DNA of 64,000 nucleotides, from contig JBAIZL010000066.1 of NCBI GenBank assembly GCA_036971475.1, positions 70,001 to 134,000 on the forward strand. Direction: 5' to 3'. Below the pieces are notes generated by a model, which searched no databases, was not told where the DNA came from, and saw only the letters and a list, made by a program, of their open reading frames with translations. Within the stretch, counting starts at the first letter, position 1. The number at the start of each line of letters is the position of its first letter. The position numbers and the translations under genes were made by a program. The stretch is from Prosapia bicincta (lineage: Eukaryota > Arthropoda > Insecta > Hemiptera > Cercopidae). Of the stretch, positions 42,201-55,225 are shown one piece after another.

Positions 42201-45200
42201 TATGTTCTCACATTGGTTATATTGATATTTCACAACTTAGACCTTGATTCAATGTTAAAGAGCCACATACTTGTTGGGTCGTGAAATCTGCATAGCTTTA
42301 TCAGGTTCTCAACCCGTACACTTGCTTTCGTATAGCGTGTGTGATTGCTCTCACATATTGCGGAAATATGTTCTCACATTGGTTATATTGATATTTCACA
42401 ACTTAGACATTGATTCAATGTTAAAGAGCCACATACTTCTTGGATCGTGAAATCTGCATAGCTTTATCAGGTTCTCAACCCGTACACTAGTTTTCGTATA
42501 GCATGTGTGATTGCTCTCACATATTGCGGAAATATGTTCTCACATTGGTTATATTGATATTTCACAACTTAGACATTGATTCAATGTTAAAGAGCCACAT
42601 ACTTCTTGGATCGTGAAATCTGCATAGCTTTATCAGGTTCTCAACCCGTACACTAGTTTTCGTATAGCATGTGTGATTGCTCTCACATATTGCGGAAATA
42701 TGTTCTCACATTGGTTATATTGATATTTCACAACTTAGACATTGATTCAATGTTAAAGAGCCACATACTTCTTGGGTCGTGAAATCTGCATAGCTTTATC
42801 AGGTTCTCAACCCGTACACTAGCTTTCGTATAGCGTGTGTGACTGCTCTCACATATTGCGGAAATATGTTCTCACATTGGTTATATTGATATTTCACAAC
42901 TTAGACATTGATTCAATGTTAAAGAGCCACATACTTGTTGGGTCGTGAAATCTGCATAGCTTTATCAGGTTCTCAACCCGTACACTAGTTTTCGTATAGC
43001 GTGTGTGATTGCTCTCACATATTGCGGAAATATGCTCTTACATTGGTTATATTGATATTTCACAACTTAGACATTGATTCAATGTTAAAGAGCCACATAC
43101 TTGTTGGGTCGTGAAATCTGCATAGCTTTATCAGGTTCTCAACCCGTACACTAGTTTTCGTATAGCATGTGTGATTGCTCTCACATATTGCGGAAATATG
43201 CTCTCACATTGGATATATTGATATTTCACCACTTAGACCTTGATTCAATGTTAAAGAGCCACATACTTGTTGGGTCGTGAAATCTGCATAGCTTTATCAG
43301 GTTCTCAACCCGTACACTAGTTTTCGTATAGCATGTGTGATTGCTCTCACATATTGTGGAAATATGCTCTTACATTGGTTTAATTGATATTTCACAACTT
43401 AGACCTTGATTCAATGTTAAAGAGCCACATACTTGTTGGGTCGTGAAATCTGCATAGCTTTTTCAGGTTCTCAACCCGTACACTAGCTTTCGTATAGCAT
43501 GTGTGATTGCTCTCACATATTGCGGAAATATGTTCTCACATTGGTTATATTGATATTTCACAACTTAGACATTGATTCAATGTTAAAGAGCCACATACTT
43601 CTTGGATCGTGAAATCTGCATAGCTTTATCAGGTTCTCAACCCGTACACTAGCTTTCGTATAGCATGTGTGATTGCTCTCACATATTGCGGAAATATGCT
43701 CTCACATTGGTTTTATTGATATTTCACAACTTAGACCTTGATTCAATGTTAAAGAGTCACATACTTGTTGGGTCGTGAAATCTGCATAGCTTTATCAGGT
43801 TCTCAACCCGTACACTTGCTTTCGTATAGCGTGTGTGACTACTCTCACATATTGTGGAAATATGCTCTCACATTGGTTTTATTGATATTTCACAACTTAG
43901 ACCTTGATTCAATGTTAAAGAGCCACATACTTGTTGGGTCGTGAAATCTGCATAGCTTTATCAGGTTCTCAACCCGTACACTTGCTTTCGTATAGCGTGT
44001 GTGACTGCTCTCACATATTGTGGAAATATGCTCTCACATTGGTTTTATTGATATTTCACAACTTAGACCTTGATTCAATGTTAAAGAGGCACATACTTGT
44101 TGGGTCGTGAAATCTGCATAGCTTTATCAGGTTCTCAACCCGTACACTTGCTTTCGTATAGCGTGTGTGACTGCTCTCACATATTGTGGAAATATGCTCT
44201 CACATTGGTTTTATTGATATTTCACAACTTATACCTTGATTCAATGTTAAAGAGCCACATACTTGTTGGGTCGTGAAATCTGCATAGCTTACCAGGTTCT
44301 CAACCCGTACACTAGCTTTCGTATAGCATGTGTGATTGCTCTCACATATTGTGGAAATATGCTCTCACATTGGTTTTATTGATATTTCACAACTTATACC
44401 TTGATACAATGTTAAAGAGCCACATACTTGTTGGGTCGTGAAATCTGCATAGCTTTATCAGGTTCTCAACCCGTACACTTGCTTTCGTATAGCGTGTGTG
44501 ACTGCTCTCACATATTGTGGAAATATGCTCTCACATTGGTTTTATTGATATTTCACAACTTAGACATTGATTCAATGTTAAAGAGCCACATACTTGTTGG
44601 GTCGTGAAATCTGCATAGCTTTATCAGGTTCTCAACCCGTACACTTGCTTTCGTATAGCGTGTGTGACTGCTCTCACATATTGTGGAAATATGCTCTCAC
44701 ATTGGATATATTGATATTTCACAACTTAGACATTGATTCAATGTTAAAGAGCCACATACTTGTTGGGTCGTGAAATCTGCATAGCTTTATCAGGTTCTCA
44801 ACCCGTACACTTGCTTTCGTATAGCGTGTGTGACTGCTCTCACATATTGTGGAAATATGTTCTCACATTGGTTTTATTGATATTTCACAACTTAGACCTT
44901 GATTCAATGTTAAAGAGCCACATACTTGTTGGGTCGTGAAATCTGCATAGCTTTATCAGGTTCTCAACCCGTACACTTGCTTTCGTATAGCGTGTGTGAT
45001 TGCTCTCACATATTGCGGAAATATGCTCTTACATTGGTTTTATTGATATTTCACAACTTAGACCTTGATTCAATGTTAAAGAGCCACATACTTGTTGGGT
45101 CGTGAAATCTGCATAGCTTTATCAGGTTCTCAACCCGTACACTTGCTTTCGTATAGCGTGTGTGATTGCTCTCACATATTGCGGAAATATGCTCTCACAT

Positions 45201-45255
45201 TGGTTTTATTGATATTTCACAACTTAGAACTTGATTCAATGTTAAAGAGCTACAT

Positions 45256-45539
45256 GAAACTCCTCACGAAATATAGTTAGCTTCGTGACATCTATGAGGC
45301 GATGGTCTGACCACTCACTCAATACTGACATGAAGTGTTAACACTTTCTAAATAGTAGATGGAAGATTAAGAATAATGCTAGGATGGCTTGGATGGAAGC
45401 AGACCAGAACTGCAATAGGATGGACCCTATAGAGACGCATTAAATAGGAGTGAATCCGGTCAGTACAGGACAAAAAATTTATAGGCAATCGGCTATGTGC
45501 TCAAGCCTGGGGAGTAGCATTATTTGTACGAATGGTGTT
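45256..45539. other. Short unique spacer
   Basis: Non-repetitive sequence between the 166-bp and 85-bp arrays. It has no ORF of note and no recognised element; it appears to be a boundary spacer. Confidence 0.6.
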
Positions 45540-46484
45540 CCTGTAACTTCAAGTCGTAACTTGTATGACCACCGTTCTTCAGCTGCTTCCTGCAACACCC
45601 ACCCTGCTATACTATTCGTCGCTTAGTGTAACTTCAATTCTTAACTTGTATGACCACCATTCTTCAGCTGCTTCCTGCAAGACCCACCCTGCTAAACTAT
45701 TCGTCGCTTAGTGTAACTTCAAGGCTTAACTTGTATGACCACCATTCTTCAGCTGCTTCCTGCAAGACCCACCCTGCTAAGCTATTCGTCGCTTAGTGTA
45801 ACTTCAAGGCTTAACTTGTATGACCACCATTCTTCAGCTGCTTCCTGCAAGACCCACATTGCTAAGCTATTCGTCGCTTAGTGTAACTTCAAGTCTTAAC
45901 TTGTAAGACCACCATTCTTCAGCTGCTTCCTGCAAGACCCACCTTTCTAAGCTATTCGTCGCTTAGTGTAACTTCAAGGCTTATCTTGTATGACCACCAT
46001 TCTTCAGCTGCTTCCTGCAAGACCCACCCTTCTAAGCTATTCGTCGCTTAGTGTAACTTCAAGGCTTATCTTGTATGACCACCATTCTTCAGCTGCTTCC
46101 TGCAAGACCCACCCTGCTAAGCTATTCGTCGCTTAGTGTAACTTCAAAGCTTAACTTGTAGGACCACCATTCTTCAGCTGCTTCCTGCAAGACCAACCCT
46201 GCTAAGCTATTCGTCGCTTAGTGTAACTTCAAGGCTTATCTTGTATGACCACCATTCTTCAGCTGCTTCCTGCAAGACCCACCCTGCTAAGCTATTCGTC
46301 GCTTAGTGTAACTTCAAAGCTTAACTTGTAGGACCACCATTCTTCAGCTGCTTCCTGCAAGACCAACCCTGCTAAGCTATTCGTCGCTTAGTGTAACTTC
46401 AAGGCTTAACTTGTAGGACCACCATTCTTCAGCTGCTTCCTGCAAGACCCACCCTGCTAAGCTATTCGTCGCTTGGTGTAACTT
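45540..46484 (+). repeat. 85-bp tandem satellite, 11 copies
   Basis: Units begin GTGTAACTTCAAGGCTTAAC, contain CATTCTTCAGCTGCTTCCTG and end CTATTCGTCGCTTA. Starts at 45541, 45626 and 45711 and the terminal partial at 46476 are exact multiples of 85. The first copy is the most diverged (CTGTAACTTCAAGTCG). A 170-bp dimer is duplicated inside: the AAAGCTTAACTTGTAGG unit with GACCAACCC recurs at 46136 and 46306. No similarity to the other arrays was seen. Confidence 0.95.
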
Positions 46485-46801
46485 TGAATCCTATATAAAA
46501 TACATAGAAGAGAAAAGAGAGGCGATCTGTTTGATGTTATAGTACTATGAATCCTATAAATAAAATTTTTAATTTTTTACTTTCGAAATTTGAATTAACT
46601 TGTAGATATATTTTTATGTATCTAAAATTGTAATGAATTTAGAACTTTAATTTTAGAACTTAATGTAAAGATAGACTAAAATAAAACTATTGGCAAAAAC
46701 CCCATACCACGAAAAAAATCAAGAATAACCTTTATACAATAAAACTTTACTAAAACATAAAGAAATATAAAATTCAATAAAAATACTGTACTTGTGTACA
46801 C
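46485..46801. other. AT-rich spacer
   Basis: About 320 bp of AT-rich unique sequence between the 85-bp satellite and the large microsatellite. I see no gene or recognised element. Confidence 0.6.
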
Positions 46802-48646
<1,845 letters not shown>

Positions 48647-49810
48647 TTCTCGAGGGTAGCAGAAAGGCATCCTTGAGTGTAGCAGAAAGACATTCTAGAG
48701 GATAGCAGAAAGACATTCTAGAGGATAGCAGAAATACACCTTGAGGGTAGCAGAAAGGCATCCTTGAGGGTAGCAGAAAGACATTCTAGAGGATAGCAGA
48801 AAGGCATTCTAGAGGATAGCAGAAATACACCTTGAGGGTAGCAGAAAGGCATCCTTGAGTGTAGCAGAAAGACATTCTAGAGGATAGCAGAAAGGCATTC
48901 TAGAGGATAGCAGAAATACACCTTGAGGGTAGCAGAAAGGCATCCTTGAGTGTAGCAGAAAGACATTCTAGAGGATAGCAGAAAGACATTCTAGAGGATA
49001 GCAGAAATACACCTTGAGGGTAGCAGAAAGGCATCCTTGAGGGTAGCAGAAAGACATTCTAGAGGATAGCAGAAAGGCATTCTAGAGGATAGCAGAAATA
49101 CACCTTGAGGGTAGCAGAAAGGCATCCTTGAGTGTAGCAGAAAGACATTCTAGAGGATAGCAGAAAGGCATTCTAGAGGATAGCAGAAATACACCTTGAG
49201 GGTAGCAGAAAGGCATCCTTGAGTGTAGCAGAAAGACATTCTAGAGGATAGCAGAAAGACATTCTAGAGGATAGCAGAAATACACCTTGAGGGTAGCAGA
49301 AAGGCATCCTTGAGGGTAGCAGAAAGACATTCTAGAGGATAGCAGAAAGGCATTCTAGAGGATAGCAGAAATACACCTTGAGGGTAGCAGAAAGGCATCC
49401 TTGAGTGTAGCAGAAAGACATTCTAGAGGATAGCAGAAAGACATTCTAGAGGATAGCAGAAATACACCTTGAGGGTAGCAGAAAGGCATCCTTGAGTGTA
49501 GCAGAAAGACATTCTAGAGGATAGCAGAAAGGCATTCTAGAGGATAGCAGAAATACACCTTGAGGGTAGCAGAAAGGCATCCTTGAGTGTAGCAGAAAGA
49601 CATTCTAGAGGATAGCAGAAAGACATTCTAGAGGATAGCAGAAATACACCTTGAGGGTAGCAGAAAGGCATCCTTGAGGGTAGCAGAAAGACATTCTAGA
49701 GGATAGCAGAAAGACATTCTAGAGGATAGCAGAAATACACCTTGAGGGTAGCAGAAAGGCATCCTTGAGGGTAGCAGAAAGACATCCTTAAGGGTAGCAG
49801 AAATACATCC
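48647..49810 (+). repeat. 23-bp minisatellite with 91-bp and 273-bp higher-order structure
   Basis: The basic unit is GAGGATAGCAGAAAGACATTCTA and relatives. Four units, three of 23 bp and one of 22 bp (the TACACCTTGAGGG type), form a 91-bp higher-order repeat starting at 48661, 48752, 48843, 48934 and so on to 49753. For the first eight of these, two diagnostic sites (GAGTG/GAGGG and GACATTC/GGCATTC) repeat every third unit, giving a 273-bp super-repeat. The regularity is lost toward the right end. XbaI-type TCTAGA sites recur in the array. Confidence 0.95.
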
Positions 49811-50120
49811 TATGACTTACAATTCAGTTTCACTTTACAGAAATAATACTGACCACACTAGCTAAGCTGCAACAATGACTTTTAGTACTAAATCAGATTC
49901 ATATTCCAAACAATGCATTTTAACTAATTTCCCAAAGCCCTTTTTATCAGTTAATCCTAAAATTAAAAAAAATATGAGCAATAATCCTATGTGACTTATT
50001 CATAACTCAGCCCCTTTACTCAATATACGCGAAACTATCACGCACAGACGGGACACGTAGAAGAGATTACCTATGCCCATTTACTGAAACTTAATTGCGA
50101 TTTCTCTAATGCTATCACAA

Positions 50121-50185
50121 TGCCCTGTGGTGTAGCAATGATAACGTCTTAGTACGGTCGAGGGTCTAGGTGTCAGGTTTTTTAA
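50121..50185 (+). repeat. Possible tRNA-derived SINE head, decayed
   Basis: The segment GTGGTGTAGCAATGATAAC at about 50127 resembles the 5-prime half (D-arm / A-box) of a valine-type tRNA, where GTGGTGTAG followed by a D-loop and ATCAC is typical. The expected T-arm / B-box region is only faintly present (GGTCGAGGGTC), and a run of T follows at 50178. It cannot fold as an intact tRNA, so it is best read as an old SINE fragment. The comparison is from memory of tRNA consensus. Confidence 0.3.
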
Positions 50186-50225
50186 TAAATAACTCCTTAA
50201 TTAGTTTCGTAAGAAGCATAGGCCT

Positions 50226-50262
50226 TACGGATCATAAAGGAAAATTGGAAATTGCCCTTCAC
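50226..50262 (+). repeat. Isolated partial match to the 101-bp satellite monomer
   Basis: ATCATAAAGGAAAATTGG followed by AAATTGCCCT resembles the start of the first 101-bp copy at 4723-4760 (GTCATAAAGGAACATGGC, TAATTGCCCT), including the CATA before AAAGGAA, which other copies of that array lack. This suggests that both come from a dispersed element. The match is short and imperfect. Confidence 0.3.
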
Positions 50263-50918
50263 CAGTCTAAAATAGCAAGAATATGTTTAAAGTAATATAT
50301 TTATATACTTTAGGAAGTACACTGTTATTCATCTATTTCCTCTTTTATTGGCAACGAAGACTTTCCTTTGTGCATTTGGTATAAGTAAATGAACGAGAGC
50401 CCATTTAAACATCAAAACTATACGTTCCCGTGTGAACGGGTCCTACGACCTGAGGGGCACGTGGTTCGTATAAAGTCATACATTATTTAGGGGTAGTTTG
50501 TAGAAAACTCTTTTCACGACTGTTGAGAGCAGGGGTGACTTCAGGTAAGCGACCCTCCCCACGCAACCCGCACTACAAGTTGCTCCTACTACACTTTCCC
50601 TGCTACTCAACTATAGTGCGCGCCTCATAGCTTGGAAAGTAGGGAATCGGTTGTCCAAGCAAGTAGGGGAAAGTTTGTCCAAGCTACCCACACTACCCTT
50701 CCCCTAGGTAGTCCAAGTTAACCCCACTACACTAACCTTGTTTTCACTTGTACAGTCAATTCAACTTTAAAGTCGCTGTCATCCTCAGTAATACTGATTA
50801 ACTGGACTGGAGTCACTGCATGCGAGCCCAGACTGTGTCGTGTCTGCTGATGGTGCACTTGCGAAGGAGACGTCAAGCTATGTGACGCGCACTACACCTG
50901 GGCATTTCTTAGGATATC

Positions 50919-51251
50919 ATGGCTCTTCGCTTTATGCAACGTGGACACTACCTTCTCACTTATACGAAACTCTTTGTCACGGTTTCCAGCTTCTTTGAAG
51001 GAGATTACAAAATGCAATTTTGTTCTTTTAGAAAAAAAGTTCAGTTATTTGTTCCCTTTAATCCCTCTAGAAGCCTTCTTGACGAGATCCTCAAGATCCT
51101 CTTCCACCCCTCAAAGAAGCGAACTACCCACGTGACCCTCCATTCTCCCCTACTTTCAGGGGTAGAGGAAGCACTTATATTCCACCTTCCTTTCTTCTTT
51201 AATACTTCTGTACAGGAGCGTCACGGGGGTAATGAAACCGAGAGAGTATAG
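50919..51251 (+). CDS. Hypothetical ORF, 110 codons
   Basis: I do not recognise this protein. It starts at ATG (MALRFMQRGHYLL…) and is the longest ATG-initiated ORF outside the repeats. The translation is rich in Phe, Leu, Ser and basic residues, with scattered hydrophobic patches but no clear signal peptide, membrane helix or known motif. A second, shorter frame (50941-51135) is open over the same bases, which argues that lack of stops here may reflect CT-rich composition. No promoter, polyadenylation signal or splice sites could be tied to it. It may be chance, an exon or a decayed gene fragment. Confidence 0.18.
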   Translation: MALRFMQRGHYLLTYTKLFVTVSSFFEGDYKMQFCSFRKKVQLFVPFNPSRSLLDEILKILFHPSKKRTTHVTLHSPLLSGVEEALIFHLPFFFNTSVQERHGGNETERV

Positions 51252-52165
51252 ATCCACTTCTGGTTTGCGACTCCATACACATGAGTTATAACCCTTTTCT
51301 TATACCCGAGACAATAAGCTTCATCTCGCTTTGCGGCGCCCTCTCATTCACAATGCTTGCATTACATATCGAAGCGAAAACTACTAAATTGAATGATCCC
51401 GAGATCAATTGTTTATAGATTGGTAGAAAATCGGTTTAGTTCTTTCGTTCTTTCAATTTAAATTGAAGAAAACTCTTGCAGTCAATTCCTGATCGGCCAA
51501 GAACAATATGAGAGGAGCTTTTATTTTGGAATATAACCAGGTACATTGCACAAAGTTTCCGCATTCCTTGACTTATTACCACTAAACAAATAAATAAGAA
51601 ACTAAAAGACATAAATAAAGAATACTTTACAGATCGCTAACTATATAATGGTAGCCTATTTCACTAAAGTTTATTTATTTATTTTTAAAATCAAATTTAC
51701 GCCAATAATTGACGCAGCCAAGGCTGAAAGTATCCACACAACATTATCAATATTAATACGTTATGTTTCTTTGACTAGTCTTGTACAGTTTAACTTCAAA
51801 GCAGAAGTGAGTATGTGGGAGTAGGCTGTAAGTACATTTTAAGTAAATGCATCTGTGAACCTTTGCCTCCTCACGGTTTTACGATAGTCTAGTCAAATAA
51901 TAACTGGGCTATAACTTTCCATCAATTTATAAGCGAACGTCTGGGGTCTTGGCTTTTTATGCATCATATACGTACGTGTCGGTTTAACCTATCGTGAGTA
52001 ATGTGGCGCTGTTTACACTGTAAGGGCGTGCACATTAAGTTACAGCTAGAAAAGCTGCCATTGGCCTACAATCATTTACGACTTATTGAATGGTGAGGCA
52101 GACTTATAAACTGGAATGAAATGCCATGAGGGTCGTTAGTCAACCTAACAATGTGCATTATACTT

Positions 52166-52190
52166 TGTGTGTGTGTGTGTGTGTATGTAC
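52166..52190 (+). repeat. Short (TG)n microsatellite
   Basis: About nine to ten TG dinucleotides followed by TATGTAC. Confidence 0.9.
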
Positions 52191-52489
52191 GCTCCGAATT
52201 GCACGCTATTATACGAGTAGGCCAACATTTCAGAAAGGTTATTGTATCAGCTTACAATAAATGTATAAACACTAGTTATATAAACATCACTTTATTTAAA
52301 AAGGTATCAAGAATTCACTTAATTCAAATAAAACGTTTCTCTGCTGAAAGTAACTGGATCCATTGAGGTTCGACTAGCTTTACCTTAAGTAAGCCCGTCT
52401 GACGTCCAAGAGAATTAAACCGTCCAGAGTCAACGAGGCCTAGGGAACGAGCTCCAAAAAGATTTTATTTGTTTACGGAGAGAACATAA

Positions 52490-52557
52490 CCGAGCAAGTG
52501 ATCGCTCGGGAAGGTGGTAACTGTCTCTTAGGTACAAGTGGTCGCCGGACGCTTGTA
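52490..52557 (+). other. Two adjacent inverted repeats (possible RNA hairpins)
   Basis: CCGAGC (52490-52495) pairs with GCTCGG (52504-52509) across 8 bases. TACAAGTG (52533-52540) pairs with CGCTTGTA (52550-52557), with one G-U, across 9 bases. They lie in a locally GC-richer patch. No RNA family is recognised. Confidence 0.3.
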
Positions 52558-52794
52558 GTACGGACATCTGAAGCTAAATAGTTTAGGATTATGACATTCA
52601 GATAAAAATGTGTAGAATACTTGCGGAGCATTCAAATTCACAACATATTCATTAGGCTTAGTCTAAAGAGAAGAAGGGAATTTATATTTACCTACCATGA
52701 ATAGGTTTTTCATAAAAAGTAAAAATCTACCATTTCTTAAAACAAAAACATCGTGAAATATTATCTTTTAATTACCTCTATTTCACTCTCTCTC

Positions 52795-53176
<382 letters not shown>

Positions 53177-53788
53177 GTTTGTGTGTTCATGTTTTCTTGT
53201 TTCTTTAACTAGAAAAGCTTTTGGATAAAGTTTCATTGAGAAATACATTTTTAAACATTTTAAATTGAAATACCCTACTTTTTAAAATTCGAGTAAAACA
53301 TAACACTACTTCTCTTTACATTGTAGTATTTCTTCATAACCTTATTTTTTTAAATTTTGAAAATGTCTACATTTTAACATATGTATTGTTTGCTATCAGG
53401 TTTGCCGGAAATTTTTCTAGAATTGTTTAGAGAAAATCTCAACTAAAAATGTGCACTAATCATAGGGTTTAGGTAAAAGTTTATTATATAAATTTAATAC
53501 TTATTTTCAATGGTAGAAATTTTTACTCTACCGTTTTGTGTAATTTACTGGAAATAAATGTTACTAATTGATATGGTGTAAAGATACTTTAAATTGCTTA
53601 TTCCTACCGTATAAACTATAATTGTATGGTGTATAAAAGCTATATTTTATTGCTTTCAAGAGGTTTTTTCGTTATACTCGGATTCTTTGTTTTCTATGAG
53701 TCTTATCTCTTACATTTTCAAAACTATGATTGAATTAATAATGCTCGGGAAATGTTTTGTCTAATTGCTAATATCGCACGTGCTGAAA

Positions 53789-53902
53789 ATGGATAGTCTC
53801 AAAATAAATCTCCTTGGATTGACTCACGCTGCTTATTTTGGCGCCTTCTGCTTTCTCGTGCCGTTCGTTACGCTTTATATCAAAAAGTTATTTTCATTAT
53901 AA
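53789..53902 (+). CDS. Short ORF resembling helix 1 of an MFSD6-like transporter
   Basis: A 37-codon ORF starts at ATG in a good context (AAAATGG) and ends at TAA. After a short hydrophilic start (MDSLKIN) comes one hydrophobic segment (about residues 8-31) that contains LLGLTHAAYFGAF and then LVPFVTLYIKKL. That order (Lys/Asn, Leu-Leu, Ala-Tyr-Phe, a small-residue patch, Pro-Phe, Leu-Tyr, Lys) is the pattern I associate with the first transmembrane helix of MFSD6-like members of the major facilitator superfamily. The family's usual length is several hundred residues, so this could only be a first exon or a relic. No good GT donor is seen before the stop, which favours a pseudogene fragment or coincidence. 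The comparison is from memory. Confidence 0.22.
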   Translation: MDSLKINLLGLTHAAYFGAFCFLVPFVTLYIKKLFSL

Positions 53903-55159
53903 ACCCTTACACATAATCGATAAGTATTAAACGGACACTGCTTACTTAACCTATCTTTATGTCCTGTTACTAATGTATGAATACCTGAAGCAATTTTATT
54001 TCAGATCTATTATCCGCCTCTAAATGCACCATCGGAGACACATAAATCTCGGCGTCATTCATGAGTTCGATCGAAATGCAACATAACATAAATAACTGAA
54101 GTTATCAACTCATTGTTTACACGGCAATGATCATATATCTCTGATAATGGCAAAGTCTGTGATCAATTTGTAGGCGGCCAGCATGAACTGATAGATACAA
54201 TTGATTTAGTTCACCACATGACCACAGCCAGTCGTGATCTTATGTAGGCCTAACGAAGAACAAAGTAAATGGGACTTAATGATTTTGTTACAGTTCCTGT
54301 CCGCTACGTGGGTGTCCGCGCGTGCGTGTTGCTGCTCGCGTGCATTACTACATACTCTACTATCCCATTGATTCAGACAATTTAATAACAGTTTCATTCT
54401 TGTAGGGAAGCCTACGCGGTACTGTCAAAGCTGTGAAGGAAATTGAATATCTCATTAATAATTTGCGAATCAGAAAAACCACTAGTGTTGTTTGTACATA
54501 GGTAACTGAAAGAATCTAAATATACTTGACCCTTGTTTTTCAAATAAAACTGTACAAGTTAATACGTTTTAATATATTTTTGTAGTTTGACTCGTGCGTC
54601 TGTCACTTGTTACCGCTTGATAATTGTTATTTTATAAACTTATATTAACTTTCAATAAACAGTTTTATGAACAAATAAAGCTGCTGGGTTTGAAAATTAA
54701 TTTACAAGTTTGTTCCATTAAATTAAATTTTACAAATATGTAATCCATTTACATTTTATTTTGACAAACAACAGATATCTCAGCTTAACCCTGTGAGCTA
54801 CAGGAAAGCAAGTGGTCTTTTCATTTTCTAAATCATTTTCATTTTCTCCAGTAGTAGTTCTCCATAAATCATTTTCATTAATCTTATCTCCAGTAGTAGC
54901 GACCGGCGAGATGAGAATTGGGCCCTTTTTTGACTGTTGGTAAACTACTTAAGTTATTTCCAGAAAGTTGGTAGTTTTTTCTTCCGAAATTAAACGTCAC
55001 AAATGCAACAGATGCGTTAAAACAAGTCTGTTACAAAGGTCGTAGATCAGCTCCTGGGAGGAACTAGGAGATGCATAGAGCTGTACCTTCCACGGGAAGC
55101 AAAACCTTCCACAGAGTAATTTGTCTTTTACCAATAATTAGGATTTAGTCAAAGTGAAA

Positions 55160-55225
55160 CACGGGAATGGTTACTAAATACTCGCATGGAGCAAACCCTA
55201 AAGGGGTGCGGTTCGAAAATCCTTG
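55160..55225 (+). repeat. Possible tRNA-derived SINE fragment (B-box-like)
   Basis: GGTTCGAAAATCC at 55210-55222 resembles a Pol III B-box (GGTTCGANTCC) with two extra A. It is preceded by ATGGTTACTAAATACTCGC and GGGGTGC, an arrangement like the middle and T-arm of tRNA-derived SINE heads. No intact cloverleaf forms, and no tail repeat or target duplication was identified. Confidence 0.3.

Larger units (their letters stand above)
13705..45255 (+). repeat. 166-bp satellite DNA, 190 head-to-tail monomers
   Basis: Each monomer begins AAAGAGCCACATACTTGTTG and ends GATTCAATGTT. The first starts at 13705 and a terminal partial copy at 45244. The distance is 31539 bp, which is 190 x 166 minus 1; the missing base is at the AGCTTACCAGG site near 44290. 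Every interior marker spacing I measured is an exact multiple of 166. Point variants define families. The edge type (TTGTTGGGTCG, TTGCTTTCG, TAGCGTGTG, ATTGTGG, ATGCTCTC) lies at both ends and again at about 25.15-27.2 kb. The core type (TTCTTGGATCG, TAGTTTTCG, TAGCATGTG, ATTGCGG, ATGTTCTC) fills the interior. Each core monomer has two dyads: ACATATT-GCGGA-AATATGT (monomer bases 97-115) and ACATTGA-T-TCAATGT (151-165). The length equals that of a chromatosome, as in many centromeric satellites. No CENP-B box is present, and ORFs inside the array are incidental. Confidence 0.98.
49811..52799. other. Unique island, about 3 kb
   Basis: The largest unique region. It contains a decayed tRNA-like segment (50121-50185), a short match to the 101-bp monomer (50226-50262), a small CCCGT-GTGA-ACGGG hairpin (50427-50440), an inverted repeat GCTTGGA/TCCAAGC (50630-50660), a 110-codon ORF (50919-51251), a short (TG)n run (52166-52190) and two adjacent hairpins (52490-52557). 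A frame at 52151-52366 is partly simple repeat and is not called. I recognise nothing else. Confidence 0.55.

Noticed and set aside
13705..45255. CENP-B box in the 166-bp monomer
   Set aside because: CCCG and TTCG both occur in the monomer, but the required spacing and the central T or A are wrong on both strands.
48647..49810. CRISPR-like direct repeats (also considered for the 119-bp array)
   Set aside because: Units abut without unique spacers, all copies vary by point changes, and no cas genes are present; these are eukaryotic satellites.
50562..50574. 13-base word CGCAACCCGCACT shared with 326-338
   Set aside because: Exact words of this length are expected by chance in 64 kb, and flanking sequence does not align.
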